Source: Ferrovibrio sp046297895 (GTDB taxonomy: Bacteria; Pseudomonadota; Alphaproteobacteria; Ferrovibrionales; Ferrovibrionaceae). Taken from it: 64,000 nucleotides of DNA. Positions 16,799-25,768 of this stretch are shown one piece after another. The DNA lies in contig NZ_JBKBHC010000005.1 in assembly GCF_046297895.1 (NCBI RefSeq), forward strand, positions 186,001-250,000, in the 5' to 3' direction. The notes beneath the pieces are model-generated. The model was given only the letters and a program-made list of their open reading frames with translations, did no database searches and was not told the DNA's origin. The stretch's first letter is position 1. Every line of letters begins with the position of its first letter. A program made the translations under genes and the position numbers.

Positions 16799-19216
16799 AT
16801 GCGCTGGTTCGTTCGTATTGTTGTGATCCTGCTTTTACTCGCGGGCATCGTTGCCGGCGCCATTTACGGGACAGCCCGCCTGTCCCTGCCCGATTACAAT
16901 GGCAATGTGAAAGTGGCGTCGCCGCTGGTGGGACCGGTTGAAATCCTGCGCGACCGTCACGCCGTGGCGCATATCCGCGCCGCCACCCGTTCCGATGCCG
17001 CCTTCGGGCTAGGTTATGCCCATGCGCAGGATCGGCTGTGGCAAATGGAATTTCAGCGCCGCGTTGCCGCCGGGCGACTGGCCGAGGTTTTTGGCTCTCA
17101 GGCTTTGAATACGGACACCTTCATCCGCACACTCGGCATACGCCGCAAGGCCGTGGCGGCATTTGCGGCGCTGCAGCCTGAAACGCAGAATTATCTTCAG
17201 GCTTATGCCAATGGCGTGAATGCCTTCCTGCAAAACCGGTCCGGTCCGTTGCCGCCGGAATTCCTGGTCTTCGATATCACCCCCGAGCCATGGACGCCGG
17301 CCGATACGCTGGGCTGGCTCAAGATGATGTCGTGGGATCTGGGCGGCAACTGGGGCAACGAACTGGCGCGCCTTGGATTGGCGCAGCGATTGAGCAAGCA
17401 GCAGATCGAGGAATTCTTCCCGCCATATCCCGGCGATGCGCCGGTCGCGCTGGCCGACATGACCGACCTTTACTGCGATGTCGCGACCGGCATAGACGTC
17501 GAGGGCCTGTTGCGCCTGCTGCCGCCGCCCCGCGCGGACGGCATCGGCTCGAATAACTGGGTCGTCAATGGCAAACGCACTGTGACGGGCCAGCCCTTGC
17601 TGGCAAACGACCCGCATCTTGGCCTCACAACGCCGGCGATCTGGTATTTCGCGCATATGGCCTCGCCAGCAGGCGCGGTGATCGGCGCCACCCTGCCCGG
17701 CGTGCCCGGCGTGATTCTCGGCCATAACGGCCGGATTTCCTGGGGCTTCACCAATACCGGGCCAGATACGCAGGATCTGTATATCGAAAGGCTCGATCCC
17801 GCCGATCCGACCCGCTACCTGACGCCCGACGGCAGCGCGCCATTCACGCTGCGCCAGGAGACCATCGCCGTCCGCGGCAGTGATCCGGTCACGATCACGG
17901 TGCGCGAGACCCGCCATGGACCAGTGATTTCAGACGTTCATGAGGCTTCACGTCGATTGGTCGGGACGGGTTATGTCCTGGCATTCAGCTGGACCGCGCT
18001 GCGCGACGATGACACGACCGCAGACGCATTGGCCAACCTGGATACGATTTCCGACTGGACCGGCTTTCTCAACAATTTCCGCCGCTACGTATCCCCACAG
18101 CAGAACGTCGTGTATGCCGACCGGGAGGGAAACATCGGATTCCTTGCCCCCGGGCTGGTGCCGATCCGCAAACCCGAAAACGATCTGAAGGGTCTGGCGC
18201 CCGCACCCGGCTGGGATGCGCGCTACGACTGGGCTGGCTTCATCCCGTTCGACCAGCTTCCGCGCAGTTATAATCCGCCCGGCGGTATGCTGGTCACGGC
18301 AAACCACAAGATCGTTCCGGACAGCTACCCACATTTCATCACCTCGGAATGGGCCGAGCCCTATCGTGCAAGACGCATCGAGCAGCTCCTGCGCGAGCGG
18401 CCGATCCATTCGGTGGAAAGCTTCAAGCAGATACAGGGCGACACGGTCTCGCTGATGGCCGCCGAAATCCTGCCCTTGATGCTTGGCGCGCAGCTCAAGA
18501 CCTCCCCCCGGAATGCCGAGCTGGCCGCGGCGCATGCCATGCTGATGGGCTGGGACGGCGCAATGGCCGCCAGCCGCGCCGAACCCCTGATTTTCCAGGC
18601 CTGGTATCGGGAGCTGACGCGCCTGGTTCTGGCGGATGAACTGGGGGAGGCTTTCGGACAGCTGTGGCGGCATCGACCGCTCCTGATGAAAAACATCCTC
18701 AGCAACGCCGACGGGCAGTCGCGCTGGTGCGACAACATCGCCACCGGCACCCGGACTTCATGCGCCACGCTGATCGCCGAAGCGCTGGACATGGCCCTGG
18801 ACGACCTGAAAAACCGCTATGGTTCGGACCTGGCCCGCTGGCGCTGGGGTGACGCGCATTTCAGCCATGCTCCGCACCGGCCTTTCAGCAACAACCGGTA
18901 TTTGCGCCAGCTATTCGAAATCCGTGTCCCGACCCCGGGCGACACATTTACGGTTAACGTCGGGCAGAACAGTCTGGCCGACGAGCGCGAGCCCTTCAGC
19001 AACCGCCATGCTGCGTCCTTGCGGGCGATCTATGACCTAGCCGACCTGAACCGGTCCCAGTTCATGCATTCGACAGGGCAGTCCGGCCACGTGCTTTCGC
19101 CGAATTACGCCGATTTTGCCGCGCCCTGGGCCGCTGTGCAGTATATTCCCATGTCGATGCGGCCAGGGGATATCGAGGCCGGCGCGCGGGGCCGTCTCGT
19201 GCTGCGGAACGAATAA
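16799..19216 (+). CDS. Penicillin acylase family Ntn-hydrolase
   Basis: 805 residues. N-terminal membrane anchor or signal (FVRIVVILLLLAGIVAGAIYG). Autoprocessing alpha/beta junction at GIGSNNWVVNG, where Ser251 would be the N-terminal nucleophile of the beta chain. LLANDPHLGLTTPAIWYFAHM, PGVPGVILGHNGRISWGFTN and GDTFTVNVGQN match penicillin G acylase/AHL acylase-like proteins. Family members cleave amides such as beta-lactam side chains or acyl-homoserine lactones; the natural substrate here is unknown. Intact, with normal codon use. Confidence 0.93.
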   Translation: MRWFVRIVVILLLLAGIVAGAIYGTARLSLPDYNGNVKVASPLVGPVEILRDRHAVAHIRAATRSDAAFGLGYAHAQDRLWQMEFQRRVAAGRLAEVFGSQALNTDTFIRTLGIRRKAVAAFAALQPETQNYLQAYANGVNAFLQNRSGPLPPEFLVFDITPEPWTPADTLGWLKMMSWDLGGNWGNELARLGLAQRLSKQQIEEFFPPYPGDAPVALADMTDLYCDVATGIDVEGLLRLLPPPRADGIGSNNWVVNGKRTVTGQPLLANDPHLGLTTPAIWYFAHMASPAGAVIGATLPGVPGVILGHNGRISWGFTNTGPDTQDLYIERLDPADPTRYLTPDGSAPFTLRQETIAVRGSDPVTITVRETRHGPVISDVHEASRRLVGTGYVLAFSWTALRDDDTTADALANLDTISDWTGFLNNFRRYVSPQQNVVYADREGNIGFLAPGLVPIRKPENDLKGLAPAPGWDARYDWAGFIPFDQLPRSYNPPGGMLVTANHKIVPDSYPHFITSEWAEPYRARRIEQLLRERPIHSVESFKQIQGDTVSLMAAEILPLMLGAQLKTSPRNAELAAAHAMLMGWDGAMAASRAEPLIFQAWYRELTRLVLADELGEAFGQLWRHRPLLMKNILSNADGQSRWCDNIATGTRTSCATLIAEALDMALDDLKNRYGSDLARWRWGDAHFSHAPHRPFSNNRYLRQLFEIRVPTPGDTFTVNVGQNSLADEREPFSNRHAASLRAIYDLADLNRSQFMHSTGQSGHVLSPNYADFAAPWAAVQYIPMSMRPGDIEAGARGRLVLRNE

Positions 19217-19322
19217 TTATCTTTGTATTTTCAATATTCTATTTACCCGCTGCATACGATAAAAAAGGTTGGGTTGTCGCGCATCCGGCCGAATCGCCGG
19301 AGCGCGGGCATGGAGTGTTGGG

Positions 19323-20183
19323 ATGCTGGTAATCATCGGCTCGATCATTGGGCTTGGTTGCGTGCTCGGCGGCTATATGGCGATGGGCGGCAAGCTGGCC
19401 GTGCTATGGCAGCCATTCGAGCTGGTCATCATTGGCGGCGCCGGCGTCGGCGCCTTCATCGTCGGCAACCCCAAGCCGGTGCTGAAGGCCGCGCTGAACG
19501 GCTTCAAGCTCTCCTTCAAGGGACCCAAATACACCAAGGACGATTACCTGGAACTGCTGTCGATGATGTACAGCGTGTTCAAGCTGGCCAAGAGCAAGGG
19601 CATGCTCGCGCTGGAACAGCACATCGAAAAACCGGAAGAGAGCAAGCTCTTCACCCAGTTCCCGAAATTCATGGCCGATCATCACGCGATGGATTTCCTG
19701 TGCGACTATCTGCGCCTGATGACCCTGGGCAGCGAAAACCCGCATGAGATGGAATCCCTGATGGACATGGAACTGGAAGTCCATCATCAGGAGGACCATC
19801 TGGCCCAGGCCGCGCTCACCGCCTTCGGCGAAAGCTTTCCCGCGCTTGGCATCGTGGCTGCCGTGCTCGGCGTTATCAAGACCATGGGCTCGATCAGCGA
19901 GCCGCCGGAAGTGCTGGGCAAGCTGATCGGCGGCGCTCTGGTCGGTACCTTCCTTGGCATTCTGCTTTCTTATGGCATTGTTTCGCCGATCGCCGCGGCC
20001 TGCAAGGCAACCCAGGAGCACGATCAGAAATACATGCTCTGCATGAAGGCCGGGCTGCTGGCGCATCTGCAAGGCTACGCGCCGGCCGTTTCTGTGGAGT
20101 TCGCACGCAAATCGCTGATGTCGAATGTGCGGCCGACCTTCTACGAAGTCGAAGAAGCGACCAGTAAAGTGCAGTCCGTGTGA
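19323..20183 (+). CDS. motA: Flagellar motor stator protein MotA
   Basis: 286 residues from the ATG at 19323 (MLVIIGSIIGLGCVLGGYMAMGG), with a GGAGTG ribosome site ahead. Four hydrophobic segments, the cytoplasmic loop with LMTLGSENPHEMESLMDMELE and HHQEDHLAQAAL, then AFGESFPALGIVAAVLGVIKTM and GGALVGTFLGILLSYGIVSPIA. This is the proton-channel subunit of the flagellar stator, partner of MotB 20 bases downstream. Upstream in-frame starts were rejected because they precede the membrane start. Confidence 0.96.
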   Translation: MLVIIGSIIGLGCVLGGYMAMGGKLAVLWQPFELVIIGGAGVGAFIVGNPKPVLKAALNGFKLSFKGPKYTKDDYLELLSMMYSVFKLAKSKGMLALEQHIEKPEESKLFTQFPKFMADHHAMDFLCDYLRLMTLGSENPHEMESLMDMELEVHHQEDHLAQAALTAFGESFPALGIVAAVLGVIKTMGSISEPPEVLGKLIGGALVGTFLGILLSYGIVSPIAAACKATQEHDQKYMLCMKAGLLAHLQGYAPAVSVEFARKSLMSNVRPTFYEVEEATSKVQSV

Positions 20184-20203
20184 TGCAGCGGGACGATTGA
20201 TCC

Positions 20204-21376
20204 ATGGCAGCGGCCGACGGCGAACGCCCAATCATCGTCAAGAAGATCAAGAAGGCAGCCCATGGCCATCATGGCGGCGCCTGGAAGGTGGCCTATGCCG
20301 ATTTCGTGACGGCGATGATGGCCTTCTTCCTGCTGCTGTGGCTGCTGAACGTGACCACCGACGAGCAGAAGAAGGGCGTCGCCGACTATTTCTCGCCGGC
20401 CTCGGTCAGCCGCAGCCTGTCGGGCGCAGGCGGCGTGCTCGGCGGCCGCACCATTCTGGAAGACGGCGGCAAGATTTCCAGCTTCGGCCTGCCCACTGTG
20501 ATTGTCGGTCCTTCTGCCGAAAAGAGCGATCAGGAAGACCAGCCCCAGTACGACCAGAAATACCCCGACGCGCGGCAGCCTCCGCCGGCAGCCGGCACGC
20601 GCGGCGACCGGTTCCAGGACCCATCCATGTCGCAGACCGGCACCGGCGAGCAGGCGCAGATCGGCGATGGGCAGCAGCAGCAATTCTCCGATCTGCAGCA
20701 GATCAACGAGCAGTCGGCGCGCGAACGTCTGGCCCAGATCGAGGCGGAGAATTTCCGCGAGGTCGAGGCGCAGATCCGGCAAGCTATCCAAAGCAATCCC
20801 CAGCTTGCTGAACTGTCGAAGCAGATCGTATTCGACAACACTCCCGAGGGTTTCCGTATTCAGCTGGTGGACGAGGAACAATCATCGATGTTCCCGTCAG
20901 GCAGCGCCTCGCTGAACGACAAGGCCCGCCGATTGATGCAGCAGGTGGCCCAGGCCGTATCGAAATTGCCAAACAAGTTGGCGATCAGCGGCAATACCGA
21001 CGCGCAGCCGTTCCGCGGTCAGGGCGCCTATTCGAACTGGGAATTGTCGGCCGATCGCGCCAATGCGGCCCGCCGCGCCATGATCGAGGCCGGTGTTCCG
21101 GCCGAGCGCATCAGGCAGGTTACCGGCAACGCCGACCAGGACCTGCTGATCAAGGACAACCCTCTTGATCCGCGCAACCGTCGTATCGCCATCCTGCTGC
21201 TCAGCGACGCCCAGAAAGCCGCAAACAATTCAGCAGGGGCCGGCGCCGCCCCCGGTACTGCACGTCCATCCGTTCCGGGCGTGTTGCGCAATCCGCCGCC
21301 CCCGCCGCCCCCGCCGCCGGGCCTGAGCGGTCCGGGACCGGCAAACGGCGCCATCCGGATACTGCCAAACCGCTGA
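20204..21376 (+). CDS. motB: Flagellar motor stator protein MotB
   Basis: 390 residues. Basic N-terminus (IIVKKIKKAAHGHHGG) then one membrane helix VAYADFVTAMMAFFLLLWLLN, with Asp33 as the predicted proton-carrying residue. A disordered Gln/Pro-rich linker is followed by an OmpA-like peptidoglycan-binding domain (SGNTDAQPFRGQGAYSNWELSADRA, GNADQDLL, DPRNRRIAILL). The C-terminus is a proline-rich run. Its stop overlaps the next ATG. A plug between helix and OmpA domain is expected from the family but not resolved here. Confidence 0.96.
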   Translation: MAAADGERPIIVKKIKKAAHGHHGGAWKVAYADFVTAMMAFFLLLWLLNVTTDEQKKGVADYFSPASVSRSLSGAGGVLGGRTILEDGGKISSFGLPTVIVGPSAEKSDQEDQPQYDQKYPDARQPPPAAGTRGDRFQDPSMSQTGTGEQAQIGDGQQQQFSDLQQINEQSARERLAQIEAENFREVEAQIRQAIQSNPQLAELSKQIVFDNTPEGFRIQLVDEEQSSMFPSGSASLNDKARRLMQQVAQAVSKLPNKLAISGNTDAQPFRGQGAYSNWELSADRANAARRAMIEAGVPAERIRQVTGNADQDLLIKDNPLDPRNRRIAILLLSDAQKAANNSAGAGAAPGTARPSVPGVLRNPPPPPPPPPGLSGPGPANGAIRILPNR

Positions 21377-21876
21377 TGTCAGACGATCCCGCATCGCGCG
21401 ATCTTGCGCCCGTCCCGCCATATGTGCCGGCCGGCCAGATCGTCGACAACCCCGCCTTCTTCGCCGGCGTTACCGGTAGACGGCTGTTCGCCTATATCGT
21501 CGATCTGGCGATCCTGGCCGGCATCCTGATCGTCTACAAGATCATGCTGGGCCTGCTCACCATCGTCAGCTTCGGCCTGCTCACGCCTCTTCTGGTTCTG
21601 ATCGGCGCCGCCATCCCAATCGTCTATCACACGCTCACGATCGGCGGTCCGGCCTCGGCAACCTTGGGCATGCGCCTGCTCGGGCTGGAAGTCAGGGTCT
21701 GGAATGGCGGCAAACCGGGATACCTGCAGGCCCTGCTGCACACCGCGGCCTTTTATGTCACGACCGGTTTTACCGGCGGCCTGATCCTGCTCTGGGCCCT
21801 GTTCAACAATCGTGGCCGCTGCCTGCATGACATCCTGTGCGGCACCCTCGTCGTCCGGAGGCTCGCGGGCGGGTGA
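21376..21876 (+). CDS. RDD family membrane protein
   Basis: 166 residues. Soluble N-terminus, then R-x-x-A-Y-I-V-D (GRRLFAYIVDLAILAGILIVY near 35), a second long hydrophobic stretch (LVLIGAAIPIVYHTLTIGG), and ATLGMRLLGLEVRVWNG followed by GRCLHDILCGTLVVRR. These are the RDD family Arg/Asp/Asp positions. Start overlaps the motB stop (TGATG), so it is translated with the stator genes. The link to motility is contextual only. Confidence 0.85.
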   Translation: MSDDPASRDLAPVPPYVPAGQIVDNPAFFAGVTGRRLFAYIVDLAILAGILIVYKIMLGLLTIVSFGLLTPLLVLIGAAIPIVYHTLTIGGPASATLGMRLLGLEVRVWNGGKPGYLQALLHTAAFYVTTGFTGGLILLWALFNNRGRCLHDILCGTLVVRRLAGG

Positions 21877-21949
21877 GACGCAGAATCCCCCTCCCCAAGC
21901 CAGCTATTTATACTAATCTCTGTCTGGTCCTTCAGCGACGGGCTGCGAC

Positions 21950-22693
21950 GTGAAGCATCGCCTGCAGATACCACTACGGCACTTCTTTGCCACCCCGCCG
22001 ACGCCCTGCCCCTATCTGCCGGGCAAGCTGGAGCGCAAGGTGGTTACGCTGCTGGCCGGCGAAGATCCCGATGGCCTGCATAACGCCCTCAGCCAGGCCG
22101 GCTTCCGCCGCAGTCAGGATCTGGCCTACCGGCCGGCTTGCGAGAGCTGCAATGCCTGCGTTCCGGTTCGTGTGCCGGTTCCCGACTTCTCTCCTTCGGC
22201 CAGCCAGAAGCGCATCCTCAAGCGGAACGAGGGGGTTCTTGCGCGCCGCCTGCCCTCCTATGCCACCCGCGAGCATTATCAGGTCTTCCGTCGCTACGTG
22301 ACGGCGCGCCATGACGGCGGCGGCATGGCCGACATGGAATTCGCCGATTACCGGGCCATGGTGGAAGACAGTCCGGTGCGCAGCGGCCTGTCGGAATTCC
22401 GCTGCCCTGACGGCCGGCTGTTCGGCATCTGCCTGATTGATGAGATGAGCGACGGCGTGTCGCTGGTCTACAGCTTTTTCGACCCCGATTTCGAGCGCCG
22501 CAGCCCGGGCAGCTACATCATCCTGTGGCATATCGCCAACGCCCTCGATCTGGGGCTGCCCTACGTGTATCTGGGCTACTGGATCGCCGAGAGCCGGAAA
22601 ATGGCCTACAAGAGCCAATTCCGTCCCCTGGAAGCTCTCAATCCGGAGGGGTGGCGACGGCTGGATCAGGATACCGCAGCTCCCGTTGGCTGA
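21950..22693 (+). CDS. bpt: Aspartate/glutamate leucyltransferase (Bpt)
   Basis: Transfers Leu from Leu-tRNA to proteins with N-terminal Asp or Glu, making N-degrons for ClpS/ClpAP. 247 residues. Begins with a GTG at 21950. Motifs: CPYLPGKLERKVVTLL near 20, GFRRSQDLAYRPACESCNACVPVRVPV near 50 (the CxxC pair), KRNEGV, FDPDFERRSPGSYIILWHI and YVYLGYWIAESRKMAYK. Intact. Convergent to nothing; dctP follows 135 bases later. Confidence 0.94.
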   Translation: MKHRLQIPLRHFFATPPTPCPYLPGKLERKVVTLLAGEDPDGLHNALSQAGFRRSQDLAYRPACESCNACVPVRVPVPDFSPSASQKRILKRNEGVLARRLPSYATREHYQVFRRYVTARHDGGGMADMEFADYRAMVEDSPVRSGLSEFRCPDGRLFGICLIDEMSDGVSLVYSFFDPDFERRSPGSYIILWHIANALDLGLPYVYLGYWIAESRKMAYKSQFRPLEALNPEGWRRLDQDTAAPVG

Positions 22694-22749
22694 GCCCTAG
22701 AACGCCTGTTTCTTGCGTGCAGCCCCGCCCGAGGGTATTTTCCCGCGCC

Positions 22750-22770
22750 GTATACGGATTCTCCGTATAC
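22750..22770. promoter_or_regulatory. Inverted repeat GTATACGGA-N3-TCCGTATAC, candidate operator upstream of dctP
   Basis: A perfect 9+9 bp inverted repeat with a 3-base spacer lies about 60 bases upstream of the dctP start. The GTATAC core is a common half-site of FCD-type GntR regulators of sugar-acid and dicarboxylate TRAP genes (established knowledge). No such regulator gene lies nearby, so the regulator would be encoded elsewhere. AGGGAGA at 22814-22820 is the dctP ribosome site. Confidence 0.6.
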
Positions 22771-23227
22771 ATAGCTCGCGTACCGGAAAACCCAGACCCC
22801 GGCCGCAAGACCCTAGGGAGATAAAATCATGCTTCGTCGTAAGTTTCTGAAGGGCGCAGCCATTGCCGGCGCTGGCAGCCTCGGCGCTGCCGCCAGCTTC
22901 CCGGCCCCGGCCATCGCCCAGAGCATGCCGGAAGTCAAATGGCGCATCGCCTCCAGCTTCCCCAAGAGCCTCGACACCATTTATGGCGGCGCCGAAGTGA
23001 TTGCCAAGCGGGTTGCCGAGCTCACCGACAACAAGTTCCAGATCCGCGTTTTCGCTGCTGGCGAAATCGTACCCGGTCTGCAGGTCCTGGACGCCGTGCA
23101 GAACGGCACCGTCGAAGCAGGCCACACCGTCAGCTACTACTATATCGGCAAGGATCCGACCTTTGCCTTCGACGCCGCGATCCCCTTCGGCCTGAATTCG
23201 CGCCAGCAGAATTCCTGGATGCAGTTC

Positions 23228-23374
23228 GGCGGCGGCATGCAGCTGATGCGCGAATTCTTCAAGGACTACAACATCGTCCAGTTCCCGGCCGGCAACACCG
23301 GCACCCAGATGGGCGGCTGGTTCCGCAAGGAGATCAAAACCGTTGAGGACCTGAAGGGCCTCAAGTTCCGCATC
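23228..23374 (+). repeat. First copy of the duplicated 49-codon dctP segment
   Basis: 147 bp encoding GGGMQLMREFFKDYN through LKGLKFRI. By hand comparison it matches the second copy at about 121 of 147 positions; many differences are at third codon positions. It is followed by a 7-base junction at 23375-23381. Confidence 0.9.
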
Positions 23375-23381
23375 GTATCAT

Positions 23382-23528
23382 GGCGGTGGCCGCCAGCTCA
23401 TGAACGAATTCTTCAAGGACTATAACTGCCACGGCATCCCGGCCGGCAACACGGGTACCCAGATGGGCGGCTGGTTCCGCAAGGAGATCAAGACCGTCCA
23501 GGACCTCAACGGTCTGAAGTTCCGTATC
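23382..23528 (+). repeat. Second copy of the duplicated 49-codon dctP segment
   Basis: 147 bp encoding GGGRQLMNEFFKDYN through LNGLKFRI, in the frame that continues to the dctP stop. The offset to copy one is 154 bp, which causes the frameshift. Divergence of roughly 18% argues against recent slippage and for a join between two homologous genes. Confidence 0.9.
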
Positions 23529-24114
23529 GGTGGCTTCGCCGGCCAGATCATGGCCCGCCTCGGCGCCGTACCGCAGCAGATCGCGGGCGGCGACATCTAT
23601 CCGGCGCTGGAAAAGGGCACCATCGACGCGGCCGAATGGATCGGTCCGTATGACGACGAAAAGCTCGGCTTCAACAAGGTCGCCAAGTACTACTACTACC
23701 CCGGCTTCTGGGAGGGCGGTCCGCAGCTCTCCGTGATGGTGAACCTGGAGCAGTGGAACAAGCTGCCGAAGGAATACCAGAACATTCTGGAAGCGGCCTG
23801 CGCCGAGGCCAATGGCTGGATGGTATCGAAATACGATGCCGTCAATCCGGGCGCCCTGCGCAAGCTTGTGGCCGGTGGCACCCAGCTCCGCGCTTTCTCG
23901 CGACCGGTGATGGAAGCGGCGCTGACTGCGGCGAACGAAGTCTATGCCGAGACCGCGGCCAAGAATGCCAAGTTCAAGAAGGTCTACGACAGCTGGATCA
24001 AGTTCCGTGAGGAACAGGTCCTGTGGTGGCGTGTTGCCGAAAACACCTTCGACAACTTCATGATTGCGGCCTCGCAGAAGAAGCCCGCCAAGAAAGGCTG
24101 ATTGTTCAGCGATG

Positions 24115-24143
24115 GAAAGGCCCCGCAAGGGGCCTTTCTTTTT
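24115..24143 (+). terminator. Rho-independent terminator after dctP
   Basis: Perfect 10-bp stem: arms 24115-24124 (GAAAGGCCCC) and 24129-24138, loop GCAA, followed by TTTTT. It starts 14 bases after the dctP stop. Confidence 0.93.
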
Positions 24144-24160
24144 GCCTGCAGCAGCCAGGC

Positions 24161-24208
24161 AGAAATAAAAAAATGGCCGGCCCCGTCGGGACCGGCCATT
24201 GTCTTTTT
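24161..24208 (-). terminator. Terminator after dctM, possibly bidirectional
   Basis: 9-bp inverted repeat AATGGCCGG (24172-24180) / CCGGCCATT (24192-24200) with an inner CCC/GGG pair. On the minus strand it runs into a T tract (complement of 24165-24173), fitting the end of dctM at 24230. On the plus strand it is followed by TCTTTTT, so it can also back up the dctP terminator. Confidence 0.85.
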
Positions 24209-24229
24209 GGGAGGTTGTCCAGCGAACCG

Positions 24230-25762
24230 CTATTTGGGCGTCTCGCTCTCGCCTTCTTCCTCCTCCTCGCCAAAGCCCAGGTCGGGCTCGCCCTCTTCAG
24301 CACCATCCTGCGTGTCTGCCGGATCGTCGCTGTAATTGGGCGTTTCGATCTGCAACTGCATCTGGACTTCAGACTCATCCAGCACCGGGCCGCGATCGAG
24401 CATCGACGTGACCATTTCCGGGAAGGCTATCACCAGCCCGACCATGATGATCTGGATACACACGAAGGGCACGGCGCCCCAGTATATCTGGCCGGTGGTG
24501 ATCTTGGGGATCAGCTTGCCGGTCACCTTGTCGATATAATCGGCAACCGGCGCCACGCTGCGCAGATAGAACAGCGCGAAGCCGAAGGGTGGGTGCATGA
24601 AGGAGGTCTGCATGTTTACGCCCAGCAGCACACCGAACCAGATCAGGTCGATGCCCAGCTTCTCCGCCGCCGGCCCCAGCAGGGGCACGACGATGAAGGC
24701 CAGCTCGAAGAAATCGAGGAAGAAGGCCAGCAGGAAGACCATGATGTTGACGACGATCAGGAAGCCAAGCTGACCGCCCGGCAGGCTGGTCAGCAGGTGT
24801 TCAACCCATAGATCGCCGTTCACGGCCCGGAAGGTCAGGCCGAACACGGTGGAACCGATCAGGATGAAGATCACGAAAGCAGACAGCTTGGCCGTGGTGT
24901 CCATCGCCTGGCGCAGCAGCGACCAGTCGAGCTTCCGCTTCATCAGCGCCAGGATCAGGGCACCGGCCGCACCCATGGCGCCGCCTTCGGTCGGGGTCGC
25001 GATCCCGAGGAAAATCGTGCCCAGCACCAGGAAGATCAGCACCAGCGGCGGCACCAGCGAAACGATCACGCGGATCGCAAGCTGCATGCCGCGCAGCGTA
25101 CGGGCCTCGGGCGGCAATGCCGGTGCGGCGTCCTTGTTGATCATGGAGATCATGAAGACGTAGCCAGCATACAGGGCTGAAAGTACAAGGCCGGGAATGA
25201 TTGCGCCGGCATACATGTCGCCAACCGAACGGCCGAGCTGATCGGCCATGATGATCAGAACCAGGCTGGGCGGGATGATCTGTGCCAGCGTGCCCGAGGC
25301 CGCGATCACGCCGGATGCCAGGCGACGGTCATAGCCATAGCGCAGCATGATCGGCAGCGAAATCAGGCCCATCGAAATCACCGAAGCCGCCACCACGCCG
25401 GTGGTCGCTGCCAGCAGCGCGCCGACGAAAATCACGGCATAGGCCAGACCGCCGCGCATCGGCCCGAAAAGCTGGCCAATTGTGTCCAGCAGGTCTTCCG
25501 CCATGCCGGATCGCTCGAGGATCAGCCCCATGAAGGTGAAGAACGGAATGGCCAGCAGCGTATCGTTGCGCATGATGCCAAAGACGCGTTCGGGCAGGGC
25601 CTGCAGCAGGGCCGGGGTCAGAAGCCCTAACTCGATGCCGATAAAGGCAAACAGCAGGCCGTTCGCCGCCAGCGCGAAAGCGACCGGGTAGCCGAACAGA
25701 AGGAAAAAAACCAGCGCCACAAACATCAGCGGCGCCATGTTGTCGGTCAGGAACTGGATCAT
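24230..25762 (-). CDS. TRAP transporter large permease (DctM)
   Basis: 510 residues, about twelve membrane segments. Starts MIQFLTDNMAPLMFVALVFFLLFGYPVAFALAANG. Other family marks are IPFFTFMGLILERSGMAEDLLD, SGTLAQIIPPSLVLIIMADQLG, PTEGGAMGAAGALILALM and MQTSFMHPPFGFALFYLRSVAP. It is the ion-coupled translocating subunit working with DctQ, whose gene is 6 bases upstream, and a DctP. The last ~50 residues form a very acidic tail (DDPADTQDGAEEGEPD, then a Glu run) not needed by the family. Confidence 0.95.
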   Translation of the reverse strand: MIQFLTDNMAPLMFVALVFFLLFGYPVAFALAANGLLFAFIGIELGLLTPALLQALPERVFGIMRNDTLLAIPFFTFMGLILERSGMAEDLLDTIGQLFGPMRGGLAYAVIFVGALLAATTGVVAASVISMGLISLPIMLRYGYDRRLASGVIAASGTLAQIIPPSLVLIIMADQLGRSVGDMYAGAIIPGLVLSALYAGYVFMISMINKDAAPALPPEARTLRGMQLAIRVIVSLVPPLVLIFLVLGTIFLGIATPTEGGAMGAAGALILALMKRKLDWSLLRQAMDTTAKLSAFVIFILIGSTVFGLTFRAVNGDLWVEHLLTSLPGGQLGFLIVVNIMVFLLAFFLDFFELAFIVVPLLGPAAEKLGIDLIWFGVLLGVNMQTSFMHPPFGFALFYLRSVAPVADYIDKVTGKLIPKITTGQIYWGAVPFVCIQIIMVGLVIAFPEMVTSMLDRGPVLDESEVQMQLQIETPNYSDDPADTQDGAEEGEPDLGFGEEEEEGESETPK

Positions 25763-25768
25763 GGGTGA

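Larger units (their letters stand above)
22829..24101 (+). pseudogene. TRAP transporter binding protein (DctP family), split by a 154-bp imperfect duplication and frameshift
   Basis: Two overlapping frames together encode one DctP protein. Frame 1 (22829-23425) starts with a Tat-like signal (MLRRKFLKGAAIAGAG) and runs to LKGLKFRI, then continues for 16 unrelated residues and stops. Frame 2, shifted by one base, begins before 23400 and repeats the last 49 codons of frame 1 in a diverged copy (GGGRQLMNEFFKDYN to LNGLKFRI). It then completes the protein (GGFAGQIMARLGAVPQQIAGGDIYPALEKGTIDAAEW). Removing one 154-bp unit would restore a seamless 372-residue protein, the normal length. As read, no intact product is made unless frame 2 starts on its own at 23400, which would lack a signal peptide. 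An assembly chimera of two paralogues is a real alternative. Confidence 0.85.

Noticed and set aside
22829..24101. Two separate functional dctP genes
   Set aside because: Neither frame is complete: the first lacks the C-terminal half, the second lacks the signal peptide and N-terminal lobe. The two share only 49 codons.
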